From Leptasterias polaris (Eukaryota > Echinodermata > Asteroidea > Forcipulatida > Asteriidae), in NCBI GenBank assembly GCA_037783415.1, contig JAZGTN010000150.1, positions 3,782,001 through 3,846,000 on the forward strand: a DNA stretch of 64,000 bases, read 5' to 3'. Of this stretch, positions 11,227-22,004 are shown in pieces. The position numbers and the translations under genes are program-made. Position 1 is the first letter of the stretch. Each line of letters starts with the position of its first letter. The notes under the pieces were generated by a model. It made no database searches, had not been told where the DNA came from, and saw only the letters and a list, made by a program, of their open reading frames with translations.

Positions 11227-11543
11227 GCGTTTAGAGATACGGATTTTATATCGCCACAGCTGTGTGTTTGTGCCACACGCACACACACTCCCTCTCTCTT
11301 GATTTCGTCTATCCCCCTCACGCGCTCGCTTCGAGGACGGTTTGTACGAGGAATCTGGATAACTTGAAGTGTGTCTGGGTACAATTTCATCGTTCCCTCC
11401 CTCCCCCTCGTCATCGTCAAACGCCAGGACGGCTGCCTTTAGCTCGTAAAATAGAAGTGGAAAGATTTAATTGGAATTCAGGATACGTGTCTCTCTGTGT
11501 GTGACAATTTGGTGTTAGGATCCAGGGCTCGACAACAACTTAG
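11227..11543 (+). other. candidate noncoding first exon (5' UTR)
   Basis: About 317 nt from the predicted start to the splice donor TTAG|GTGAGT (GT at 11544). There is no ATG anywhere in it, although several would be expected by chance; the only nearby ATG (11223) is at or before the predicted start. This is what a 5' UTR exon looks like. It is rich in CT and CpG (CTCCCTCTCTCTTG, CCTCCCTCCCCCTCG). The coding exons would lie downstream, possibly beyond a long intron. Start position is inferred from TATA; the donor is seen directly. Confidence 0.6.
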
Positions 11544-13287
11544 GTGAGTGCTTGTTCGATTTGGGAAACTTGGGTCGGGTTTGAAAAATAATTCGATAAC
11601 CTAGTTTGCTCTCCCCCGTCGGGTTACAGTGTCCGTACAAATTATCAAGATATCACTAAATTAAAAATTATGTTAATGCCTGCGATCATAACCTATGCGT
11701 TCGTGCACTTTAGATTTGAGCAAAAGAGACAAAGTAAAGGCTGTCGTTTGAGGCATTGCTATACAACTTATAAAGACGGTAAGTCCAGACACGCCCCCTG
11801 GAACCAGAAGAGCCCTCTACTTGAAGATATGTTACACAAAATACCAACAACAACCAAATTTGTAAAAAATCACTTATCGTAATGTTTAAGGAATAGCCAC
11901 AAGCCTAAAAAAACAAAACACACAAACTTTACTTTAAAATGCTGAACCCCTCATTGTGGCAACGGTTTGTTGATCTTAAATTTTTGAAACGTGAAATACC
12001 TTATTACAGTAACAAACCAAATTTAAGCAGACGACCCCACTTTTCTCTGTAGAACTGAGACAGAAACAAAAAGTACGGAATCCACAGCGAATCTCACCTG
12101 AAAACGTGCGGCGCACTAGACAGGGCTTAGTTCTGTAAACTTGGGTTACGTCTTTGAAAGCAAATCTGAGTAATTCGCCAATTTAATAACTTCTTGATGA
12201 TGAATGTAAAATAATCGTGACGGGAAACGTGGGCTAGTGGTTCTCAGTGGCTATAATATTAATGAAGTCATAATTATTACAGTGATAAATGGTTTGATAC
12301 TCGCCGACCATTAAGATGACACCGGTAATGCATTATTTCATTTATATCCGATATTTGGCGCCAAGTTTCCTTTGCAACATTAATCCTGTAATACCGAAGA
12401 TGATTTTGGGGGTTTGTTTTTCTGATAATCTGGGAACAGACCATTTTCGCGTTACTGACTCCTGCGATGATTGCCTGTAATGAATGTCTGTGACGAGGCG
12501 GGAATTGGGTGTGGTATCCTGATAACTAACGTGGCGACGACCGGCATTGCTCCAATACGTTGATATCCCTGTTTTGGATCAAGACTCTAGCCGCTTATTC
12601 ATGGATTTTTATAATATATAAGACGTACAGGTACGATGCATTATTGGTTTTGGAAGATCACAAGCAGTCCTATATTTTTCTTGATTTCCTCAACACACGA
12701 CGCAACCGGCCTGTGAATGCTCCATGAATATAGGATGTTTTGAAAATACCGAAAACGTGGCGAGGGTTTCTTGGGGAACTGTGACCGTTCAAAGTTCAAT
12801 TTTGGAGAACCGAAGAAGTCTTGGGTAGAGTTTTCTAACATATGGATTGTATTAAGACAGGTAACTTTGTCTTTAAGGAATCTGATTGCTTCTGTATTTT
12901 AAACTATGTTACAAATGAATTATGGAAGTACCGTTAGTCAAGAAATGAACTGTATCAGGAACAAATATTAACCAAAATGAACGGGAGTGGTATATTTACT
13001 AAATTGGCTAATGTAACTAATTGAGGGTGATTTATTTTGACATTATTCAAGTGTTTCACTTCGGTTTCCGTTTCATCTTTTTTGTAAGAATGAGTGCTGG
13101 AGACCATTTCTTACCGTAGTTGTATCACTATTGTACTGGCTATGTCATTTGACCTTCGGTTTTATTTTTATTTTTTTAATAAGAAAATTCAAAATTCAAT
13201 AATGAAGAGTAGATGATGCATTCATGGAAAATAATAGAGCGGCGAAAACAACAGCATGACGTCACAGGTGGAGGGATAGCGCTGGTA
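11544..13287 (+). other. probable intron or flank; nothing recognised
   Basis: AT-rich and without a convincing acceptor-plus-coding exon. Frames at 11670-11882 (+) and 12641-12841 (-) are short, lack domains and lack clear splice context. Confidence 0.4.
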
Positions 13288-13514
13288 CACTGCAAAGACT
13301 GGTGTGTTAAAATTAACACCATGGGCGTTGTGACATATAGACACCGAAGAGAGAAGCAAAGTTAACATTTAAGGGTGTAAAAAAAACATAAATGTATTTG
13401 TTTTTGCAGAAATTAATGTTTTAGCACCATTATGGTGTCAATTTTGATTCTTTTTGTATCTATATGTGACAATACCCATATGGTGCCAATTTTAACACCC
13501 CAGTTTTTGCAGTG
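13288..13514. mobile_element. CACTGCAAAA MITE (family A), copy 2, TA flanked
   Basis: 227 bp from CACTGCAAAG to TTTTTGCAGTG, with TA immediately outside both ends (13286-13287 and 13515-13516). Its length is identical to copy 1. The TA duplication suggests a Tc1/mariner-like or other TA-targeting transposase, but no autonomous copy is in the window. Confidence 0.85.
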
Positions 13515-15309
13515 TATAACCTTTTCAAATAGTAAACTTTCAAATGAAAAACATCGGTCATAATTTTTTTTTTTACTTTGAATACCAAGCCTCATTCCTT
13601 TAAAATGCTACTGTAGGCGCACGCCAATTCAGATGTCAAAAGACATGTGGATCTGAAGGGAAGTAATTTTTCAACTGACAGCAGATCTTTGTTAACCCCA
13701 AATTAAAAACTCAAAATGAATGATATTTGCCTTCACAAATCCATCAACACGAAGACATTTTTATCTTTCATCACGTATATGTATATAAAAGGCATTCTGC
13801 TACCCATCCGGCATGGAAGGATTGCGTGGGTTGGTTAGGCGAAGGAGGGGCAATTTTTCAGTCTAGTTGCTGGTTAGAAAACATTTCATGCTCATTTCAT
13901 TTATTGTTAAATGTTTGTTTCTTGTAAAATGTTCGTTATTTCGCTGTTCGATATAGCAGCGTTCTATTGCATAACCGTCCAGAAAACTTGTTTGAATCGC
14001 ATGTAGAATGCTTGCATTTATTTATTGGCCGTTCAATGGACGTGGGGCCCAAAGTGTCACATTGATCTCAGAATTTCAAGTTCATTAAGCAAAGAAAACA
14101 GATTGCAAGCAATGCAACCTTATTTATCATAGCTTTGTGTCTTGCCATATCTTTCCTAGGAAACAAACTCGATCTTTGAACATCAGTTCAAAATGGTCGT
14201 GGGAATTTACAATGTAACGGGGGTCACTAAGTGAACATTGGTTGGGATCTATAGGGTGAATGGTTACTTTAATTATTCTTACCCTACTTCTGCGTCTTGG
14301 GTGACTAACTGGCCTCCTGTTGACGTTATTACGCTGGTCCGTTACACTCCAGTCAAATAATGTGGTTTAATTTATTTACAAACTTATCTATAGTAATTAT
14401 GCCTAGAGAAAATACCTAAAAGACTATGGTGTCCTCAAGCCAGAAGGTTGCTGTCTAGGAGTGATTTACTGCCAATTCAGTTCCCAACCAGCCTTTGGAT
14501 GACCATCTAAATACTAACCCTAAATAAGATATAACTAGCTAACATGAGGAGCTAACTTGTCTCTCTTGAAAGCTGGAGAAGAGTGAGAGAGTCTTTGCCT
14601 CCATGGGTTGTTATATGCCTATGTACAACAATTAAAGGATTAGGGTATGCTCTATGCATACACAAAAGAAGTTAACTAAAAAAAATGCCTTTATATAACA
14701 CTTGGGGTTTTTGGGCTCTTCCTAGCTAAAGTAGAGAGTCCATTGTGATTATTCACAGTTGACATTCCAAGTACAGTTACACAAAAGGGAAAGGCAACAG
14801 CTGTTAATGGAATTTCACTACAGATCCACTAATTACTTCAAATTAGACTTAGGTTGTCATAACGTAAACACATTAGTATATAGGTTGACAAATGCCTTGT
14901 TTTTATTTCCATAATGGCTCAGACTGAAATAATTGACACGTGAAGTTGATAATATCAACGTCCACATGAAGTCAACAGCCAAATGGCAATATTTAATTAT
15001 AATACTGTCAACATGGTTACAAACAAGCCAAAATTGTCTTCGCTCTGTTGATGTGTTGGGATAATACGATATACTTTAAAACAATCGATACAAACATTAA
15101 AACTTATATCAGTACTTCCTGCTGTGACTGATACGAGGTTAACGATGTAACAGAATTACAAGGGAACACCGTGTCCCGGTGTCCCACGTTCATGTAATCA
15201 CCCTTTCTACAAAGCTTCAGATTGTTCTTGATCATCAAAGTTGTTATTGTCTCTGGTCTTATTATTACAAAAAATTGTTAATTGTCTAACATTTGACTCA
15301 GTGTAACAA
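13515..15309. other. noncoding DNA, nothing recognised
   Basis: AT-rich, no tandem arrays. A 66-codon frame at 13727-13927 has no domain. No supported exon or RNA gene. Confidence 0.5.
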
Positions 15310-15760
15310 GAGGGGTGCAGAGGGGCTGTAGCCCGCTCTTGCCCCCCCCCCCCCCAAATAATATTTTGTTAAATGCACAAAAGAATGGTTCGATATATTA
15401 AAAAGGCCACTCCCTTTAAATTACGGTTATGTCTTTGCCCCCGCTTGCCCCCAAAGAAAAAATTTCTGGTTACGCCACTGCCCGGCACATCTGTTTCTCG
15501 ATGTGTGGCATGGTGTAACCCACCCCCCGCCCCCCCCCCCCCCCCCCCCCCCCCCCCAACTGTGCCTTTTTGTGTTCTGGGAATCTTAGGAATTCTCTAG
15601 AGGATTTTTAGGGGGGTTACTTCTGTACAAGAATAAAAGAGTGTTTTAGAGTGTGGGATTATGGGATGTGGTTTTTTTTTTTGGTTTTTTTTGGGGGGGT
15701 GGGGGGGGGGGGGGTGGGGGTTTGTTTGTTTTGGGGTTTTGGGGTGGTTTTTTTGGGGGG
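15310..15760. repeat. G/C homopolymer cluster in a dispersed repeat
   Basis: C14 at 15342-15355, C28 at 15530-15557 and a G-rich block at about 15693-15720 separated by T runs. The word GTGTTCTGGGAATCTTAGGAA beside the C28 run recurs beside the poly(G) near 29080-29120 (TGTATTCTGGGAATCTCAGGAA), so the homopolymer travels with a dispersed repeat. CTGGTTACGCCACTG at 15468-15482 resembles the end of the MITE at 17240-17640. Apparent Pro- or Gly-rich frames are artefacts. Confidence 0.75.
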
Positions 15761-17199
15761 CACACAACTTCGTACCCTGTGCCAAATATCGGGCATTAAT
15801 AGCCCGGCGGAGTCTCTCTCAACGGTTATATGTCACTTCACAACACACATAATGTGACAGGCAGTCTGGAGGAAAATGCAGTCGGAACAAGAAGACGGTG
15901 GTCAAGGAAAAGCAATCACTAATGAGACAAATGCGGGAGGTATTGAAGGCCAATTGGCTTAACGTTCTTTTCACTGTTTTCCTAACAAAGAGACTGCTTC
16001 TATTATACCCGTGTATTAAGTAAGACTTGACGTTTTGCTTGATTTGGGAAATAAGAAAAAAAATAAACTAATTTACAGGAGACAGCCATTTAATGAGATT
16101 TCTTCTTGAAAGAAGTTGTGGATGTTTAGAGAGAGCAGATTCGACGAAGTGTTAATTGCATGTTTGTGTCATTAGTAGCCTTTGGGAAAGAATGTGGAAA
16201 GACACGTCAGTCTTTTATTGCCTTTAATCACAGGTTCGGCTGGTAGCAGAAAACTACGATGATGCTTAACTGATACATAACCTCGCCGAAAAAATCAAAA
16301 CCTTTCATCTAATTAAATTAAATGACGTCGAATTAGCAAAGGTGTAATTACCTGTAGTTCCGTCCATAAATGGAATGGTCAACCGGGCACAAAATTACTG
16401 CCTCTCCCGGTTTGAAAGTATCGGTCCATCTAGAATATTACATCATTCTAGAATAAATCCCGGTAACTTAACTCTGTCCCATTAGTCCCACCTGCTTGTA
16501 AGGCACCTTTGGCCGTAGGATTAAACTCTTTTTCCCCAAGGGATTTCGACATTGACCGGTCTCGTTTGGGAGATACCCGGGAAAACAATTGCCGTTCAAT
16601 CGTAAACTAATTATCGAGGACGCAACTTGTACGCCTTTAAGCTGTAACGCGAATCCTTCTTTTATAGATGCGGGCGGCCGGAGGATAATCGTTACGAATC
16701 GCCTTCCCCGCTGCTTGAAAGCTTATCTCTCGCCCTACATCTTGCAGTGATGTTAAAGACCGGAGGCAAAGAGAGAAGTCCCCTCTCGAGGGGTCGGCTG
16801 GGAGAATTATCCGAAACACTACACGGATATTTTGTAGCGAACATTTTGTAGGTGATATGTTTGTCTTTTAGTCGTTTGCTCGTGGGCTGATCCCAGAGGA
16901 GCACTCCGGGCAAGTGGGATTCCCGTAAGGGGGACCATTTCGGGGTTTTATTTCTGAACCATGTCGCATCTCACGATATCACTTCCAATTCATTTGTAAT
17001 TATGATAATAAATGTATGTGTGTTTGTGATATACTTGTTTTCAAGCCGAGATGCCTTTTAAATGTTCTTTACACTATTACTACCCCATTTCTTCAAGTCT
17101 TAAATTTTCCAGCAACTCATTTCCTGACTAGTATCTGAATCTGAATTGTAGTCTGCAAAGCATCCCAATAGGAAACATCACACCAACGTGTTTTCTTTT
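15761..17199. other. noncoding DNA, nothing recognised
   Basis: Mixed composition. Overlapping minus frames at 16637-16913 show no domain. No bounded repeat found. Confidence 0.5.
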
Positions 17200-17830
17200 A
17201 AAGAAGACAATTAAGACATTTGCAGTTTTAGACGTGGAAGCAGTGGCGTAACTAATTGATGTCTATGCCCCCCCGGGTGCCCCCCCCCCCCCCATTTGAA
17301 ATTTGAACCTTTGAGACTATAATAATTACCAGAATATAAACTGTGAAGTTCTATAAACCTTTATGGAGCACTGGTGGCGTATAACTCAATGTTTCAAACT
17401 ATTTTTCTATTTACACATATTTGTTGTACCTTTGCAATAGACAGTTGTTATTTTTACCAAGTCTTCAGAGTACGGTAAATCACGTCCGCAAATTGTATGA
17501 TGACTCATCGCCCGCGCGCGCCCCATTCTGCCACAGTCTGCAAAGGAATCTATAGTTGATTTGCCAGCAGTGCCCCCCTAGAAAAAAATGGTGCCCCCCC
17601 CTTGTGCCCCCCTAAAAATTTACCTTAGTTACGCCGCTGCGTGGAAGGAACACCTTAATAGGGAAAACCAACTCAGTGAGGTAGGCACTGAAAACCCAAT
17701 CCACATGCAAAGGTTCCAGTCCGGGAATCAAACCAAGGTCCACCGAGGTGAAAGGACGGGGGTGAAACCACTGAGCCAACCTGACCGCAACCAAATGGGC
17801 GTTCAGGTTGCTAAAGTCATTCCCAACAAC
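17200..17830 (-). mobile_element. tRNA-Glu-derived SINE, copy 1, split by a MITE
   Basis: Reverse-strand copy. The part at 17647-17830 carries the complement of the tRNA-like head (TTCAC anticodon region, B-box GGTTTGATTCCCGG) and the body word AAAACCCAATCCACATGCAA shared with 31903-32080. The distal tail (AGACGTGGAA at 17230-17239) lies beyond a 401-bp MITE that interrupts it. The outer boundary is approximate. Confidence 0.65.
17240..17640. mobile_element. 401-bp MITE with GTGGAA target duplication
   Basis: Left end GCAGTGGCGTAACTAA and right end TTAGTTACGCCGCTGC are inverted copies. The flanks are GTGGAA at 17234-17239 and again at 17641-17646. The interior has C-rich runs (GCCCCCCC) and no coding capacity. 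The insertion splits a Glu-type SINE, so it is younger than that SINE. Confidence 0.8.
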
Positions 17831-18005
17831 AATCTCTACCCTCGCAGGTAGCCATTTTATACTCCTGCAGTGACGAGAAGCAGTTAGCCAACAGAGCTGC
17901 GCTCGATAAGTAGCAAATACATGTCAACGGAGATCCCAGTATTGGTTTTGAGTTATCTCCAGAATAACTGTTCCTTCTGGCAAAAGGATGTTTAAGGGTA
18001 TCGGA

Positions 18006-18989
18006 GGGCATGTTCACACGAGTAGCTAACTTCACTGCTAACTTATCTGCTAAAAATCCATCGAGAAACGGACTTAGCTAAAAAGTACCTTGCGTTCACA
18101 CGAGGCTTCGCCGTTAGCCAGCACAGCAGAGTGTGTCGGCTTCCGGTAGTTTTCTTGCCACTCCATGCTGTCACTAGTGTCAGTAATTTGTTGAATAAAT
18201 TTACATGTTGGCTTGAAGAATATCTTATAAACATAATACTCACGTAAAGTTTCATTTTTCTGTAATAAGTTCACAGCGACTCTACTTTTTAAATTCGCAG
18301 CGATTCGGAATAAGAAACGATTTTGTTTGGGTCTGTTCTTGTCACTAACACACTGCGTCATCAGCTAAGTTGAGCGCTACAACTTTGTCCCCAATAGTGC
18401 GCGATGTCAACGTGCCACAGCACGTTGCTTGCTTGTCTATGGGAAGGAGGTTGACCACTTCATGTGCGTGGCCAGCTAGCTGGCCATAGAAACGTTTTTG
18501 GATCGTTCGGATAATATGTTTACAAAAATGGATCCCAACAATCGCCGATTCTTTGGTCTTTTATTCTCTTTCTGTGTTATGAGTATGACTAAGCTGTCAT
18601 AAGGAATATAGATGATGTCAACTTAGCTGTAAAACTTAAAGAATTTCGGCGGAAACTGACGAGAAAAATGTATAGGCCTACGTGCAACTCCACCAGGAGA
18701 AAAAATACACAGCGTGGTACATCAAATTGAAATCATGTTAACTACGCAGCTAAGGTCAGTTACGTTCACACGAGAAAAACCACTGCTAAAATTCCTTTAT
18801 CTGCAGTATAAGTATCAAGTTTCACTGCTAAGTCGAGTTAGCAGCGGAAATTTTCACTGCTAACTTTTGGACTTAACAGCGAAGTTAGCAGCGAAGTTAG
18901 CTATTAACTGCGTTCACACGGTTTTAAGTTTTCACTGTTAGCTAGCAGCGAAGTTAGCAGCGAAGTTAGCTACTCGTGTGAACGTACCC
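18006..18989. mobile_element. 984-bp foldback-like element with 12-bp subrepeats
   Basis: Ends GGGCATGTTCACACGAGTAG and its near-complement CTACTCGTGTGAACGTACCC, flanked by GGA at 18003-18005 and 18990-18992. The right arm has tandem AGCAGCGAAGTT units (about 18880-18970), and CGTTCACACG recurs at 18093, 18762 and 18911. The left arm is shorter. A 95-codon minus frame at 18074-18361 lies inside but has no recognised domain. The 3-bp duplication is weak evidence because it is short. Confidence 0.65.
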
Positions 18990-19927
18990 GGAGGATATAA
19001 CACCCCGGCCTTAAGCCCCTTTCACACGAGAACCGAAAACGTATGTCCATCGTTTTGGGCGCTAGTTGTCTGTCCCAAAATACAAACACGTCTATAAATA
19101 ACGCTTAATAAGTTGAACCTATTTCTCCCCTTGAGAGGCCAGTATAGACCATGAAATTTCATCAATGACCTTAGTTAAGAGCCCAATACAATAAATTGTT
19201 CGTTTTTTTTGGTATATTTGTTTTGAGGAGAGACGACAACACCATAAAGAAATCTTCTGTACCCATAAGGGCTTTCGAAACGTGTATATGTGTCGGGCTA
19301 GGGTCGAGTGTAGTAATGTCAGAATATCGTCGTAGACTTCAGAATGGTTTTACGAACTGTTGAAAATGTGTCACGAGAGTTGGTTGCTTGTAGTGGGGCA
19401 TGAGGAGGGGGGAAAAGCCTCACAGGAGCCGCCCCTGTGTTTAAGAATATCACCAACGGCAGAATAAGGCCACGTTCCAGCAGTCACTACGTAACTTCAA
19501 TTAGCTTTATCAGATCACTCCAATATAAAACCAGCTGCATCAATACAAACATTGATTCTCAAGTTTGAAATGATATCTATTTATTAATGGTTCTGACTGG
19601 ATTGCCGGCAATAATTATTATTACAGAGAATCAACAATGGCTTTGCTGTCGTTAGTTGTTTTTGTATTCATATCTTAAACCAATAATACAAAAAAAACTC
19701 GATGAAAAACTTCTGGCTGACTTAGCACCGTTTAAAAAACACAGAAGGTCGCGGTGATTGGACACGTCGCAAGCGGGCATCATGAATTTAGGCAGGCCAG
19801 TACTTCGAAACAGGGCTACTATTATGTTGTTTCACAAGTTTAAAATATCGACAAAAGGAAAATAAATAAATGATGAAAAAGGAAAACAAGTAGTCGAAAG
19901 CAGGGAGGTTCCAGACCCCTGCAGGGC
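18990..19927. other. noncoding DNA, nothing recognised
   Basis: CCCTTTCACACGAG at about 19018 repeats a motif of the preceding element. Otherwise no supported feature. Confidence 0.5.
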
Positions 19928-20237
19928 TCGACTTCACAAAGAGCTAAAGATTTATCTTAACTGCGAATTAATATCACAATACAAATCACTATGGTAATAC
20001 TGACAACTTATCTGAAGATGAATCTTAAAATGGACACCGTTGGTGTTATCACATAGATACCAAGACACACACAAAATCAAGATAACACCATATAGGGTGT
20101 AAATATAACACTAACTTCTGCCAAAACATTGGTGTTATTTTAACACTGAATTATGTTAATTTGTATTCTATCTTCGGTATGTATATGTGACAACCAAGAT
20201 TAACACCCAATCTTTTGCAGTGTATTTGTGAAGTCGA
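19928..20237. mobile_element. TCGACTTCACAAA inverted-repeat element carrying a MITE
   Basis: TCGACTTCACAAA at 19928-19940 is mirrored exactly by TTTGTGAAGTCGA at 20225-20237. Most of its right part is a family-A MITE ending at 20222. The outer element resembles the TTTCACAAAG element at 20381-20527 in its terminal word TTCACAAAG. Confidence 0.6.
20026..20222. mobile_element. CACTGCAAAA MITE (family A), copy 3, left end lost
   Basis: The right end CTTTTGCAGTG followed by TA is intact. The left terminus is missing; recognisable sequence begins at GACACCGTTGGTGTT. Internal words TAACACCATATAGGGTGT and ACATTGGTGTTATTTTAACAC match the family. Confidence 0.7.
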
Positions 20238-20367
20238 TACCGGAAACCACCCCCCCCCCCCCTGGATCCGCGCCTGGTATTATTAGTTCTACCCTTAAAT
20301 GCCGTTTAGGCGTCCAGGAAATGCGATTGTCGTTTACAACGATTTCCTATAATGTTCCACTGATCCT

Positions 20368-20898
20368 TTAAAGGCACTGGGGTGGGTTTCACAAAGCCTA
20401 GTCCTAACTTAGGACTAGTCCTAGGAGTTAGGACTAGTCCTAGACATAGGATCGATCCTAAGATCGATTACACAAAACTCGTCCTAACTCGGGATAAGAC
20501 CAGTCCTAACTCTTTGTGAAATCCACCACTGGACACGTTTGGTAATTGTCAAAGACCAGTAATCTCACTTGGTGTGAAATCTCACAAACCTGTGAAAATT
20601 TGGGCTCAATTGGTCATCGAAGTTGCATGAAAATAATGAAAGAAAAAACACCCTTGTTGCACAAATTTGTGTGCTTTCAGATAGGAATAAAAGGCTTCTG
20701 GCCAAAAGATTTTTTCAGACTGATTCAAATAATTATTTTAGTGAGAAATTACCTCTTTCTCAAAAACTACGTTACTTCAGAGGGAGTCGTTTCTCACAAT
20801 GTTTTATACTATCAACAGCTCTCCTTTGCTCGTTACCAAGTAAGTGTTTATGCTAATATATATTTTTAATAATTACCAAACGTGTCCAGTGCCTTTAA
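20368..20898. mobile_element. TTAA MITE (family D), copy 1, interrupted
   Basis: TTAA at 20368-20371 and 20895-20898 flank an element with ends AGGCACTGG... and ...CCAGTGCCT. Inner arms GTTTGGTAATT and AATTACCAAACGTG extend the inverted repeat. A 147-bp MITE is inserted nine bases from the left end (20381-20527). The 107- and 77-codon frames inside (20546-20869) recur in part in copy 2, but the element is a MITE and the frames have no domain. Confidence 0.85.
20381..20527. mobile_element. 147-bp MITE nested in family D, ACTGG duplication
   Basis: GGTGGGTTTCACAAAG at the left pairs with CTTTGTGAAATCCACC at the right (15 of 16). ACTGG is present once before (20376-20380) and once after (20528-20532) and only once in the uninterrupted family-D end, so it is the 5-bp target duplication. 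The interior is built from TTAGGACTAGTCCTA palindromes. Confidence 0.85.
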
Positions 20899-22004
20899 GT
20901 AATTCAACAGTTTGAAGGCCCCAGGAACTTAAGTCAACACGCCAGTAACAGCTGTTGAATATTCGATAAATTCCTAAACTTGAATCACTAACAGCGGGAA
21001 GCGGGAAGCGATCAAACTGAAATGAATTAAAAACAAACCATGTCTATTTAGCGAGTTGGTGTTTTTTGTTGTTTTTTAAGGAATGTTTTAGCATTTAAAC
21101 CTCACTACAAAACAAGGTCTTGTTTGTAGACTACGCAGAGCTGATCGTGAAACTAATCTTATATGCAGGAGTATTTTAGATTTCCCAAAGCTTCCCTCGT
21201 GCTCACAAAGTCCGAAATGCATATTTGTATTGATTTTTCCCCAGAGTGAAATACCGTCTTTTAAATAGTTTTTCATAGTCTGCCTTTGCAATGCCTCTTT
21301 TGACTCATAAACACTACGCAAATCAGTGGCCTCTGGCAGTTTCGTCAACATCTCTATTACTGTACCTTATGTTGATTCAAAGAGAGTGTTTAAGAGCAAA
21401 AACCGTGAAATTAGCATCATCAACGGAAGCTGTAACGTACATCAAGGAGATTAAGGACACCACAATCTGGGATTGCGCTGGCAATTCCAGCATATTGCGG
21501 TAGTCTCGACTCGTGAGAGTAAACCAGTAAAATGCGGTTGTTTTGCCCAAATAGTACTTTATATTGCTTCAAAGAGAGTAGAATACTCTTGCTCAAGCAT
21601 TTTCATCAGTACTGGTGATTAGAGGTAATGCACCTTGATTCATGAACAACAAGCAACTATGGGTGTTTAACAGCATTCCTTATGATTTAGCATGTTTTAT
21701 TGATAAATATAGATAACATCGTACACACGAACATTTAACAGTGGCAACTTGGAACGATTTTGCCAGCGTCGCAAACGGGGATGTCAAAAGGCAGGTAAAT
21801 GTCTTGATCATGTCATATTTCAATAACATCGATCATTCTTGAGCGAGGAGAGTCTGTTGATGTCTTCACACATTCCGCTAACAGAGGGGCTGTTTATGAA
21901 ATGGTTGTCAGTTTGCATTTTCGTTATATGTAATTGATTGTTCAGGTGTGTGTGATACAGTTGCATGTATCCTATCACTGGATGATTTGTGCGTGTGAGT
22001 ATAA
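20899..22004. other. noncoding DNA, one unassigned minus-strand frame
   Basis: An 87-codon minus frame (21088-21351) has fairly protein-like composition but no domain I recognise and no clear splice sites. Nothing else is supported. Confidence 0.4.

Noticed and set aside
15651..15857. Gly/Phe-rich frames
   Set aside because: Caused by G and T homopolymers.
18074..18361. 95-codon minus frame as a transposase of the 18.0-kb element
   Set aside because: No catalytic motif or family signature is visible and most of the element has no frame.
21088..21351. 87-codon minus-strand frame with protein-like composition
   Set aside because: No domain, splice site or promoter could be recognised; kept only as unassigned.
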